Shown in pieces: positions 1-10,786 of a DNA stretch of 64,000 nt. The stretch lies in assembly GCF_001640025.1 (NCBI RefSeq), contig NC_031674.1, positions 2,852,001 to 2,916,000 on the forward strand, given 5' to 3'. The position numbers and the translations under genes are program-made. The notes below the pieces were generated by a model. The model had not been told where the DNA came from and did not search any database. It saw only the letters and a list, made by a program, of their open reading frames with translations. The first letter of the stretch is position 1. Every line of letters begins with the position of its first letter. The DNA is from Sugiyamaella lignohabitans (Eukaryota > Ascomycota > Dipodascomycetes > Dipodascales > Trichomonascaceae).

Positions 1-494
1 ACGACTTACGTCCTAAATCCGGGGATGTTGTTTCTATAATTGAGTCTTGGGATTTGTGTTTGCCGTGATATTGATTTTGAAATACTAACTTCGGAGAGTG
101 ATTGGCCTGAACAAACGGATTGTCGGTGAATTTAGAAGAGCTTGACGCAAGTGGAGATGTTCTTTGCGGGAACAAAGGAGATTTCACACCAGTCGGAGAC
201 TTGTATGATTCTTCTTTCTTTTCCAAATCCGACCAAAATGATCGCATGTTTTTGGTTTTGGCACTCACAGAAGCGTCAACTCGAGTTGAAGACATATAAG
301 CAGCTACAGCAGTTAGAATAGTTCAAAGAAAGAGCACATCAGTACTGCTAACTCATACTGTCCCAAAATATACGCGATATATTTGCGTCACCAACTTAAT
401 TTCACTTACCTGGCTGTGGATGAGAATCATCCAGCTCTCGCTGCTTGTTTATGCGAAGCGGCCTGACTTCAGAACCTGGCGTATCCGAGTTCAT
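1..494 (-). CDS. Unrecognised protein, N-terminal part, runs off the left edge (spliced)
   Basis: The gene reads leftward from an ATG at 494. Exon 1 is 410-494, beginning MNSDTPGSEVRPLRINKQRE. An intron at 304-409 has a GTAAGT donor, a TTCTAAC branch point and a TAG acceptor. Exon 2 (303 down to 1) stays open to the edge of the window. About 129 residues are visible. They are rich in Ser, Pro, Lys and Gln with no hydrophobic stretch, and include FWSDLEKKEESYKSP. I do not recognise a domain; it looks like the disordered N-terminus of a regulatory or cytoskeletal protein. A CGTAAGT near position 10 could be a second donor, so the last visible residues are uncertain. The splice model is supported by the frame being kept across a consensus intron. 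Confidence 0.55.
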
Positions 495-2079
495 TACAAA
501 ATCCAATTTTCCAACCTACCGTTGACGTTGATACGACGCAAAAGAAAACTACCAGTCTCGGATATAAGGCAAATAATTATGGCAGCTTGATTTAGGGGTT
601 TGCGAACAACTCACATAAGCTTTAGGGGTAAATGGGTTTGCTTTCCACTGTCAAAAACAGGCGTCCGATGGATTATCAAAAAAAAACTTTAAAAACGTTC
701 ACAAAGATGAAAAACAAAAATGCCTCTCACTTCTTGCCCGGCTATCCAAAGTCTAAGTGACACAAACGGTAAAACGCAATTAGAGGTGCAAATTTAGCTG
801 ACGGGCAGTTGAATTCCAATGTTGTGTTTCAAGATGGGGCGTTCTGCATTAAGCATATCATGTATTTGTTTATTTGTGACCAGTAACATAATGTACATCT
901 GTCGATCATTGTCACCATATAAAATGTTGACTTGAAACTGTAGTGGTAAAGTGCCGCTATAGTGATACGGGTAAGGTTATGCATGTAATGAATGGGATTT
1001 TTGGTAAACATTGGTATGGTGTGGCTAAGGGTTGGTAATTTAAGGATTAAGATTGATATCGCGTAAAGTTCGCGCTTGCGGTCGAGGTGTGAAATTCCCC
1101 ATGCCTAGAGATGTCTAGCTGGGGAACAGAGTAAGGTTTCATAACACACATTAGAGAAAGTGAACCGGTTTTATCTGGCTTATACACAATTGTATAATAT
1201 GAGCCGCGAAGGCGAAAACAGGGGTACGGGAGGAGGCGATTGCCGTGCCGTTGCCTTGCCAATCAACTGAATACCCTAGAACCCGTCGATAGAGCAAGTA
1301 CCAGGGATTTCTCACTCATTAAAAGTGTTGGTTACACTATAGATATAAGGTAATAGTAAAATGTAGACCGTTATTTTGAAACTCAATTATATTATCTTTA
1401 GCTGCAGCAAACGAAAAACCATACCTAATACGTGAACTAAATAGCAGACAGAATGAAGATTCTATGTGTTCAGCCTTTTATAAGTTGTTTTATATAACAT
1501 AATTTGGAATCATTCTCAAAAATTGAAACAAAGCTAAATTAATTTGGGACTTCGGTGATATCTAAAAGTTGTTGTGACTGTGAAGGAGCCGTGGCACCAG
1601 TGAAGAATACTTTCGATTGAAAGGATAGCCGAGAGTAACGTTTGAAGCATATATTTTAGTGTCGATAAAATCACACCCCTCCTCTATATATGGATCTGAT
1701 AATTGAATAGATAACCCAGACTATGTATAGGTATGTATAGAAAGATAAGCAGGTAAGGAAATGCAGGTCCTGGTGTCGAGTTTACGTACTATGCATTAGT
1801 TAACATCTGATTGGCTCCAACGTAACATTCGAAGTTGGTATTACTGAGTCTCAAAATCCTCTTGAAATTTACTGAAATCCGTACGGCTCCTTTAGAAAAG
1901 CTAGGATATGTCTGCTAATTAGATATATATTATCAAGGTTTATAATTTCATGGCCAATTGAGTCTAAGACCGGAATCCGAATTTTTCACTTTCCTAACCC
2001 TGAAATTTATTATGATTCATTGTATCTCTCATCTCGATTTATCCCCAGAACAAATAAATTAGAAATTTTTCTAGGCACA
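495..2079. other. Intergenic region between the left-edge gene and ACO1
   Basis: This 1.6 kb holds the divergent promoters of the left-edge gene and ACO1. It contains only short ORFs without ATG-supported or family-like content. An ATTGG (inverted CCAAT) at 1810-1814 and a GGCCAATTG near 1953 could be sites for the HAP respiratory activator, which would fit an aconitase gene; this is inference. A 9-base near-tandem TATGTATAG pair lies near 1722-1740. No tRNA or other RNA gene was recognised. Confidence 0.5.
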
Positions 2080-4521
2080 ATGTCCCGTATAGCCAGTCGA
2101 AGCTTTTCACAGGTAAGATTGCCGTAGTTGGAGCTATTTGCTATTAATAAGATTACTAACGGGCTGTAGCTTCGCTCAAGGGCTTTGATCCCGAAGAATC
2201 TTCAATCTCGAACCCCTCCCTATGAAAAGCTATTGGAGAAGTTAGCCGAAGCTAAGGCTGTTTTGGGTGGCCGCCCTTTCACATTGGCGGAAAAGATCCT
2301 TTACTCGCATCTGGTTTCACCTGAAGAGTCATTATCGAAGTCTCCAAATAATATTCGTGGTGAAGCTTATCTCAAACTAAACCCAGATAGAGTAGCTATG
2401 CAAGATGCCTCGGCCCAGATGGCTCTGCTACAATTCATGACCTGTGGTATGGCTTCTACTGTTGTTCCTGCCTCCATTCACTGTGACCATTTGATTGTGG
2501 GTAAAAAGGGTGCCGATACTGATTTAGAAGCTTCTATTGCTACCAATAGCGAAGTATTTGACTTCTTGGAGTCATGTGCCAAGAAGTACGGTATTGAATT
2601 CTGGGGTCCAGGATCTGGAATTATTCATCAGATTGTTCTTGAGAATTTCTCCGCTCCTGGATTGATGATGCTAGGAACCGATTCCCATACTCCTAATGCT
2701 GGAGGTTTAGGTGCCATTGCCATTGGTGTTGGCGGTGCTGATGCTGTTGATGCTTTGACAGGTACCCCATGGGAACTGAAGGCTCCCAAGGTCATTGGTA
2801 TCAAGCTTTCTGGAAGGCTGAGTGGTTGGGCAGCTCCCAAGGATGTTATAACTTATTTGGCAGGCAAGCTGACTGTCAAGGGAGGTACTGGTTCGATTAT
2901 CGAGTACTTCGGTTCCGGTGTCGATACATTGAGTGCTACTGGCATGGCAACAATCTGTAACATGGGAGCTGAGGTAGGTGCGACTACTTCTACATTCCCT
3001 TTCACACAATCAATGAAAAGATATCTTACTGCTACTCATCGTGGCCCCATTGGTAACTTAGCTGAAGAGGTTAACAAGGAGACCGGTTTTCTTCAAGCTG
3101 ATGAAGGTGCTGAGTATGATCAAGTTATTGAGATTAACTTGGATACACTTGAACCCCATATTAATGGACCATTTACGCCTGATTTGGCTACACCTATTTC
3201 CAAGTTTGCTTCTACTGTCAAGGAGAATGACTGGCCCCAAACTGCCTCCGCCGGTTTAATTGGTTCCTGCACAAACTCCTCTTACCATGATATGACCCGA
3301 GTGGCCTCGCTTGTCGAACAAGCTGACAAGGCGGGTCTCAAGCCTAAGATTCCTTTCTTCATCACGCCAGGCTCAGAACAGATTCGTGCCACCATTGAGA
3401 GAGATGGCTTGACCCAAATATTTGAGAAATCGGGCGCCACTATCTTGGCTAATGCATGTGGTCCTTGTATTGGTCAATGGGATCGTTCTGAAGAGAAGGG
3501 ACTGGAAAACAATGCAAGCAATGCCATTTTCACTTCTTTCAATAGAAATTTCAAGTCTCGTAATGATGGAAATCCTAATACTATGAACTTTTTGACTTCA
3601 CCCGAAATTGTTACTGCTTTCATCTATAGCGGATCTACTACTTTTAATCCTATGACTGATACAATCGTCGGAGAAGATGGAAAATCTTTTAAGTTTGACC
3701 CTCCTTCCGCCGGTGAAGAGCTTCCTTCTGAGGCTAATGGTGGTTTTACCAAAGGAACAAGATCTGAGTTCTACCCAGCCGAAGACACCACTCCTGTGCC
3801 TGAGACTGAAGTAGCCGTTTCGCCTACTTCTGATAGACTCCAACTGTTAACTCCTTTTGAACCATTTAATAATCAAGAGCTCAAGCTCAACGTTATTCTC
3901 AAGGTACAGGGCAAATGTACCACAGATCATATCTCTGCTGCCGGTGTTTGGTTGAAGTATAAGGGCCACTTGGAGAATATTTCTAATAACACTCTTATCG
4001 GTGCCGTTAACAAAGAAACAGGCAAGGTTAATCATGCTATCGATTTTGATGGTTCTGAAACTTCTATTCCCGAGCTTATGATCAGATGGAAAAATAACAA
4101 TGTTCCATGGGCTGTCATCGCTGAAGACAACTACGGCGAAGGTTCTGCCAGAGAGCATGCTGCTTTGTCACCCAGATTTTTAGGAGGCAAATTGGTTCTT
4201 ACTAAGTCTTTTGCTCGTATCCATGAGACCAATTTGAAGAAGCAAGGTGTGCTGCCTTTGACTTTTGCTGATCCTGCTGATTATGACCGTATCCCCTCCC
4301 TCTCTACTATTGAAACTGTTGACCTTATTGACATGCTTTCTAAGGGTGGCGACAACGGTGGCTTTGTCACCTTGAAAGTTACGAAGCCCGATGGTGAGTC
4401 GTTTACCATTAAGACGAAGCATACAATGTCGAAGGATCAGGTTGAATTTTTCAAGGCTGGAAGTGCCATCAACTATATCGGCTCAGTTCGTGCTGCGGCA
4501 GCTCAAACAGCTGCTTTATAA
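2080..4521 (+). CDS. ACO1: Aconitate hydratase, mitochondrial (spliced)
   Basis: Aconitase converts citrate to isocitrate through cis-aconitate in the TCA cycle, using a [4Fe-4S] cluster in the mitochondrial matrix. Exon 1 (2080-2112) starts at an ATG and encodes MSRIASRSFSQ. A 57-base intron (2113-2169) has a GTAAGA donor, TACTAAC branch point and TAG acceptor. Exon 2 is 2170-4521. The 794-residue product begins with an Arg/Ser-rich, acid-free presequence typical of matrix import. The cluster ligands are visible as GSCTNSS (Cys about 378) and NACGPCIGQ (Cys about 441 and 444), and the length equals the usual mitochondrial enzyme. Starting at the in-frame TTG at 2185 would lose the presequence. 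It ends 112 bases before the convergent CDC25-like gene. Confidence 0.97.
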
Positions 4522-4632
4522 GCATTATAAAATATTTTTGTTTCTATCACAGTTTGTCATTAAATAAAATAAAATAGTAAAGAACATAAACTCATCATAA
4601 CATGTAATAAATAGAAAAATAAGACAGGTGTC

Positions 4633-7600
4633 TTAGTTTTTGGGCTCTACAAGGCAACTACGCCTCCACAATCCATTAAGATCTCTAGTTACAGCCTGGT
4701 GTGACTTGGTCATTTCACCACGGAGCCAGGTTTGCAACTCACGGGAGCTGGTTAATCGGTAGGAAACCTGAAATTGCTGAAGACCACCAATCAGTTTCGT
4801 AAGCCGTTCATATCGATCCAAATTAATACCTTCTGTTCCTGAAGGCAACGGTCTGGTCTTGGCATTGCCTTCTTCAATGAAAATCAAATCAGATAAATAA
4901 AGTCCCAGGTATGGGATACATGGTGGCGACTGGTCCTTCAGCTTAGAACGATAATAAGCAAAATTTTTATCAGGTATAAGAAGCTTCTTAAGATTTTGAA
5001 AAGAGGTATTATATTTGAGAGGCAGTAACTCCCAGATTCTCTTCAGCCTCATAATATTCACACTCTGAAGAGCTGATATAATGGACAAAAGACTGTTGAA
5101 ATTCCTCAGCTCAAAACACTTTTCAGCAATCTTAATCCATTGCTTCAACAAGTTTCGCCTTGACTTGGCTGGAATATCACCACCAAGGATACTATCACCA
5201 ACAAACGCTGACAGTTGATTTGACATCGCTGTCATCTTGGATACATTTGGCGATAATCCCAATTCACGCTTCTTTTTGGTGAAGTTCTGATCCAGCAACT
5301 CTTCCGGCTTGACTTTGCAAAACACTGAAGAATCCATAATCGTCAATTGGTTAGCAATATCGGCTGGATCGAAGTCCAAGATGGTAACAAAGTGAGTACC
5401 ATTATTCGTGGCCATCGATCCATTCATATGGTAATTAACAAGACTTCCAGCACCAGCAAGAGAATGTCTTACTCGCAGAGAAGAAGTCCATGTAGAGTTG
5501 GAAACAGTAGACTTCAAATCGTCATCATTAGCAAGACCCAAATCATCTCCAATGAAACCATTAGACTCGTTAGCCTTGTTGAGAAGGTTAACTTGATGCT
5601 TTGGCAATGTTCTACTTACCATGCTGACTGAACTGGCAGTAGCCGATATCATGGCTGAATACTGATTTCCAGCTGGAAGAGCGATTTGACGAGGAATAAT
5701 CGGCTCGCTCTCTCCGTACGATAATTTTGTAGCAAGATGGGTTATAATTAGATTTGCATTTGGAAGGATGTTTTTGAAGTGATTCTCCGACAGTACCACC
5801 ACATCGTCAAGAATAACATTGTCGGAAGGCTTCCAATGCGACTCCATCCAACGTTTCATAAAATTGAAAATTTTGACACGGCGAGAAGACAAATCTTCTA
5901 CTCGTTTAAGAGGGAGTCCAATTTCATTTGTATTGACCTCATATCTCTTTAAAAGAATGTCAAACACATCCCGCGCAGAGGTAAACAGACGGAAGGTGAG
6001 GAAAAAAGTGGACACCAAAAATGGATCCTGTTGGATACCTTCGTCTGTAAGTAAGATAATCAACGACTCCAATGATGCTGCACGGATCTTTCCATTATCG
6101 TCCTCCACGACATCCAAATTTCGGTGACCATCAAGATCATCAAGCTCTGTATTGCTTGCAGAGACCCGGGACTCACGAGAAACAATTGGTGACAAAGCAG
6201 GAATGTCCGGTAGGACAGACTTGGTAGGAGAGCTTACCATAGTAGCAGAAGAATATGATGCCGCTACACTGGATGCGGGGGCCTCAGATTCAACTGAAAT
6301 AACACTGTGAACTTCACGTCCCCTATATTGAGGAGTTGAACGAGTATCTGTAAAATCTGGATATTCCCGATTACTAGGAAGTTGAAAATCACCAATCCTG
6401 CTCAAGATATTTCTGCAACGAACTACACATTCACACGCAGTCTGAGCGCAACCGGTTGCATTCTGAATAAGACTTTCAGTCGAAGTTGATTTCGTCTCAG
6501 AATTAGTATCACACACCACCTCTCTAGCGACAGTCACCAAGGTTCTGATACGAATAAATAATTTGTCTTTTGAGTTCTCCAGGTCCCTATTTCTAGGAAG
6601 TGACTTAGAGCTAATAGACTCAACAGTTGCAAGCAGCTCTCTGCATGCGAGCATAGACTTTCTTGTATTAATTAGGAGTTGGGTAGCTGCGGACGGGTCA
6701 GAGTCAAGAACTGTCATACGGTGAATGAAGATTCCCAGATATGTCGTAAGAGCTTCATTAACTTCATCCAGACGTTGGTTAGCAAATGGAGGCTGAGAAT
6801 GGAAAACAACAGATACTCTATTTTCGCTTGCTGTGTTTCTCCTGTTAGCAGTAAAAGACGACGAAGTAGTGAGAGCAGCTGGGGCAACTACAGCTGTCGC
6901 GGTCGAGCCCGTAGAGACACTTGTAGGTTCGTCAAAATTCCCACTAATGCGATCTTCTTCATTTAAATTAACGTCAACAACCCACACATCCAGAAACATA
7001 ACGGCTTTAGTGACAATCTTGTAACAGACCACGACCAGTTTGTCAATGACAACATCATCAGTGGTGTTTCGATACTGCTTTGCTAGGGACACAAGAATAG
7101 CCAACTCTGTTAACAAGGACTTGCGAAACTTTCGAATCGATTGAGACCTACGTACCACAGGAGTGTCCCTGGTCAAGGTACCGCACGCCTCTAGCAACGA
7201 CCGTACTCCAGTAATTATGTTTGTAATTGACGCTTGTGAAAAAGTGAACACAGGGCTCAACTCAACTTTATCATTGTTTTTGTCAGAGGCCGCAGGATCC
7301 ATACGGAGTGGGTATGACTTGGGCGAAACAACAAAGTTTAATATGGCTGAAAGTAGGGGAATAACTTTTGTCTCAGCATAGGGTGAGAAGTAATTGGTTG
7401 GAATCCAACCTCGCTGGCCAGTTGATAAGAGGGTCGCGTCTCCCCATCCAGATGCGTGGACAGAGTGGAGCAAGGCAATATCAGACTCCTCGAAAGATAA
7501 GCATATTGTAGCAGGATCTGGCTCAGTACTAGAATTATCCGGCCTGGACAACGATGTCGATTGGAATGAATGGATGGCACGGAGGAACGGAAAATCTACC

Positions 7601-8274
7601 GACATTGATGAAGCAGCTGATGATGACTGATGAGCGTCTTCATATTCGTCATCGACGTCACTGGTCGAGTCATCGTCCTCATGAACAATTCCCGCTGGCG
7701 TTGAACTTGTACGCTTTGCCGATGCACCAGGAGCTTGAATATCGTCTTCTTGAAGAATTGATAGGGGTCGCAAGGATAATGGACGCAATGACGCAGGTGC
7801 AATTGACAATGCTGCCACTTGGGATGTTAAAGAGTCGTAACCACCAACTTTGGGCGTTGGCTGGTCTTCGAGTGTTGGTGTTTTGTCTGAGACAGACTTA
7901 GAGACTTTCTCCAGAGCAGGTGAATCAATTCCCGTAATGGCTGTTTCAGATTGAGGTAAAAATTCATTGCGACCCAAAATAGGAGAATCAGGAGGCGTGG
8001 TAGCTGACGTGGTATAATTGGTATTCGGACTCAGTGCTTGTCGAAAATTGAAGCTTTTTCTATGAACAGGAAATTTCAAGGCTCTGCTTATTCGCTGAGC
8101 ATTAGTATTGGCAAAATTACCAACCATTTGACGCGGGCTGGAACTATTTTCACTAGCACTCATTGCAGCGATTGATGATTGGCGCCTTAAGCTTTGGTTC
8201 TCATCTCGTTTATAACCTTCATTAGTAGAAAAATCAAAAGACTCTTCCAGTGGAGGAGTTGAAACGTTTATCAT
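4633..8274 (-). CDS. CDC25: Cdc25-type Ras guanine nucleotide exchange factor
   Basis: This 1213-residue protein should load Ras with GTP upstream of adenylate cyclase. Order of parts: a Ser/Thr-rich disordered N-terminus; an SH3 domain at about 228-300 ending in the typical GWIPTNYF; a helical middle; a RasGEF_N (REM) module at about 727-790 (ASLESLIILLTDEG onward); and a C-terminal RasGEF catalytic domain from about 968 (FDPADIANQLTIMDSSVF) to near 1200, including the NFNSLLSIISALQS helix. SH3 plus REM plus GEF is the Cdc25 arrangement, whereas Bud5 normally lacks this SH3 placement. The ATG at 8274 sits exactly against a probable intron acceptor (see 8275-8369). The gene is convergent with ACO1. 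The family is certain; the orthology to CDC25 is probable. Confidence 0.88.
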   Translation of the reverse strand: MINVSTPPLEESFDFSTNEGYKRDENQSLRRQSSIAAMSASENSSSPRQMVGNFANTNAQRISRALKFPVHRKSFNFRQALSPNTNYTTSATTPPDSPILGRNEFLPQSETAITGIDSPALEKVSKSVSDKTPTLEDQPTPKVGGYDSLTSQVAALSIAPASLRPLSLRPLSILQEDDIQAPGASAKRTSSTPAGIVHEDDDSTSDVDDEYEDAHQSSSAASSMSVDFPFLRAIHSFQSTSLSRPDNSSTEPDPATICLSFEESDIALLHSVHASGWGDATLLSTGQRGWIPTNYFSPYAETKVIPLLSAILNFVVSPKSYPLRMDPAASDKNNDKVELSPVFTFSQASITNIITGVRSLLEACGTLTRDTPVVRRSQSIRKFRKSLLTELAILVSLAKQYRNTTDDVVIDKLVVVCYKIVTKAVMFLDVWVVDVNLNEEDRISGNFDEPTSVSTGSTATAVVAPAALTTSSSFTANRRNTASENRVSVVFHSQPPFANQRLDEVNEALTTYLGIFIHRMTVLDSDPSAATQLLINTRKSMLACRELLATVESISSKSLPRNRDLENSKDKLFIRIRTLVTVAREVVCDTNSETKSTSTESLIQNATGCAQTACECVVRCRNILSRIGDFQLPSNREYPDFTDTRSTPQYRGREVHSVISVESEAPASSVAASYSSATMVSSPTKSVLPDIPALSPIVSRESRVSASNTELDDLDGHRNLDVVEDDNGKIRAASLESLIILLTDEGIQQDPFLVSTFFLTFRLFTSARDVFDILLKRYEVNTNEIGLPLKRVEDLSSRRVKIFNFMKRWMESHWKPSDNVILDDVVVLSENHFKNILPNANLIITHLATKLSYGESEPIIPRQIALPAGNQYSAMISATASSVSMVSRTLPKHQVNLLNKANESNGFIGDDLGLANDDDLKSTVSNSTWTSSLRVRHSLAGAGSLVNYHMNGSMATNNGTHFVTILDFDPADIANQLTIMDSSVFCKVKPEELLDQNFTKKKRELGLSPNVSKMTAMSNQLSAFVGDSILGGDIPAKSRRNLLKQWIKIAEKCFELRNFNSLLSIISALQSVNIMRLKRIWELLPLKYNTSFQNLKKLLIPDKNFAYYRSKLKDQSPPCIPYLGLYLSDLIFIEEGNAKTRPLPSGTEGINLDRYERLTKLIGGLQQFQVSYRLTSSRELQTWLRGEMTKSHQAVTRDLNGLWRRSCLVEPKN

Positions 8275-8369
8275 CTATAAAGGTTTAGTTAGTAAGTTCA
8301 AAGGACAAGACCCACAGGCAGACCATGGATCAGGTGCCCTGGGACCATGAGCAACATTTCAAAACTTAC
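8275..8369 (-). other. Probable 5' UTR intron of the CDC25-like gene
   Basis: Reading the minus strand, a GTAAGT donor at 8369 is followed by a TACTAAC branch point and a TATAG acceptor whose last base directly precedes the ATG at 8274. No ATG occurs in the roughly 90 bases before the donor, so the first exon would be untranslated. All three splice signals match the other introns in this window. Confidence 0.6.
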
Positions 8370-10786
8370 ATTTCGCTAAACAATATTTTGAAGAGCAATT
8401 TCTCCAAGAGAAGCGACTAAGCTAATAAAAAGGGTCAAATAGACAGTCGGAATGTTTTAGTGTAATTGGCAACAGCTAAAAATCGCGTAAGTTAGTCTCA
8501 AATTGTTTACTGCGAATTGATTTTGAGTTCAAAGAAAACTGGAGCCTCTCCTATAGTGACATACAACTTGGAATAATTATAAGTAATAAGCTGTTAGCTT
8601 TCGACGTCAGATAGCAAAAGTGAAATATACAAAGATTCAAACTGTATCAGTATCAAAGTTACGATAAGAACAGCAGTCGGTCCCCCCCTTAATGAATGCT
8701 CGTTGACAATATTAAACGGTCAAACAGGAAAACAGGGGTATCTATGTCGATCAAATAGGCTCAATTCTAAAAGGACCAGTTAAAATGGATTGAGGTGAGA
8801 TAAAAACTAATAACAGTCAACAGTCATGAAGTTCATAAAAGTAGAAATGATAACGGAAAAAAGTATATAATCGATTTGAATTATTGATTTGATAAACCAG
8901 GCAGCTTGACAGCCGGTAATAAGGGGTTCGCAAATTACTTGTTTCCGGTGCCGATCCTTGACAATGTTGTGTATAAGAGGGTCCTGCTGGATATAGGGTT
9001 TTTCTGCTGATCTTCAATGAAAACAAATTCAATCTACTTAGCGCGACCCCTAAAAGTTAAAATTGTTGCAGCAGCTGGCTGGATTGGGCGCGTTGAGTGC
9101 AAATCAAGCGAAAGAGCGATGCTATCGTAAAAAATTTGTGTCTTGGAGATTCAACTCCACTGGCAAAGCATTGGCGGATCGGGTACAGGTGAATGGAAAT
9201 TTTTTACGTTAACCAAAGCGGCGCGATGGAATTAATTAATTATTATATAATATTAATTTCTAGCGGAGTTCGTCGCCTTATTTCATTCAGGCTGGCGGTG
9301 GATTAGAGAGCATTCATTGCCAATATAGTTAATAATAATTAACTAACGACTAACGATTAAAGAAGAACAGCGGATATCCTAAAATTAAAACCAGTAGCAT
9401 AATTCCGTTTTAATTAATTTCACGTAAGTTAGATACATGGAATGATTCACTTTGATACACACCACCTCTGCCATTTTCGTTGTGTTGTTCTCCATACACG
9501 AATATACTCACACGCAGTCAAAATTGGTCCGAAATCAGGATCCTAACTTAAAACCTCTTTGCCTCCGATTAGGTTCATTCTTTTCTGACTTATCGGCTCC
9601 ATATCCCGCGTATTTCAGAACTCCTTTCATCGCTTTGAGCAAGATCGGCATGGGTAGATACATGATATGTATGTATGTGCCATGCAAACTGGCTAAAGAA
9701 ATATTTTCCCTAAATGAGTAGAGATGCAGGAAATAGTGTCTTTAACCACAACTCGCACCTATTTTAATCACATACCATTGACTTGTGAGTATTGGTATGA
9801 CCAATGAGTGTGTTATACCGTATGTTGTATGATATATAGTGAGACATTCTGTTCTTATACCGCCAATTCTAGCGGATCTTTGAAGTTTGGGACAGTTGCT
9901 TCTCAACGACATATGACAGGGCTGGTTGCATTTGGGATGACACAGAATAAAGTTAACTTCTGAGCCTGGCTGGCTTGATGCATTGGGTAGTAGGGCAGTG
10001 GTCTGAAACCAAACCGCAGATGTACAGTGTCTGATGTACCAGTGGCAGCAGATATTAAATAATATAGAGAGATATTTCGTTCGAACCGATCAGTCAATTA
10101 ATAATGGATTGAAAGTTGCCTAAGATCAATTAAGAACTTCTTCAGCTATTTTTATATTATCTTACTGTTAATTGCTAAACAAAGGTGGTTGTACAAGTAA
10201 GCCCACTGGACAATGGTAATGTGCCTACCCGAGAAGCTGATAATGCACAGTCAAACGCATTTCACACGCAGACTGCATGAGCTCGACCCCCATTTCCCGG
10301 ACCCCAGCTAGACCATACCGTAATTCTTATTAAACTGTCATTTTGTCTGACTCCTACCCGACGGTGAATTGCTTCATCAGCTGGCTGATAGCGTTACAAT
10401 TTGCAGCTCTGACCCAGGGATCGGATATCCGATATCTCCGCGTCGCTTTGATTTACTCCATATACAGAGCCCCCTTACCCCCTTGCTACCCCTTAGACGC
10501 GGCCTGCAGCAGCTCTCTTGACTACTAATAAATCATGCAAATTACTGCAACAGGCAAAAATACTACTTGCATACAGCTTCACACTTGGCGAACAGGCCAG
10601 CCCCTGAGGTGATGAATCATTGCTTCCCGCCATCGATTGGCGGCGAGGCTGTAGACCCCAATTTGTCTAGAAAGCTAGCCGACCCACCATATCAGGGTGT
10701 GGAGGATATGCTGGAGGACGTGCTGATTCCTGGAGGCCGAAATATATATTTGCTTTATAGTCAATATTATATATATCTTCAATTCA
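8370..10786. other. Gene-free 2.4 kb left of the catabolic block
   Basis: No convincing protein or RNA gene is seen. 9221-9430 is very AT-rich (repeated TTAATTAAT and CTAACGA words) and could be a replication origin or a promoter, which I cannot decide. From about 10,260 to 10,760 the base composition becomes GC-richer, with a palindrome at 10420-10433 and a hairpin CCGCCA-TCGAT-TGGCGG at 10627-10643. Short ORFs there look random. Confidence 0.4.
10420..10433. promoter_or_regulatory. 14-base perfect palindrome with CGG-N4-CCG core
   Basis: ATCGGATATCCGAT is a perfect inverted repeat carrying CGG and CCG half-sites four bases apart, the form bound by many Zn2Cys6 regulators. It lies about 350 bases downstream of the TauD-like gene, so a promoter role is not obvious. 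Confidence 0.3.

Noticed and set aside
1722..1740. Tandem TATGTATAG words as a possible repeat array
   Set aside because: Only two copies of a simple AT-rich word. No array or CRISPR-like structure occurs anywhere in the window.
10080..10100. GGTTCGAA on the minus strand, like a tRNA B box
   Set aside because: The B box is not followed by the needed CC and no cloverleaf or A box could be built around it. No tRNA gene was found in the window.
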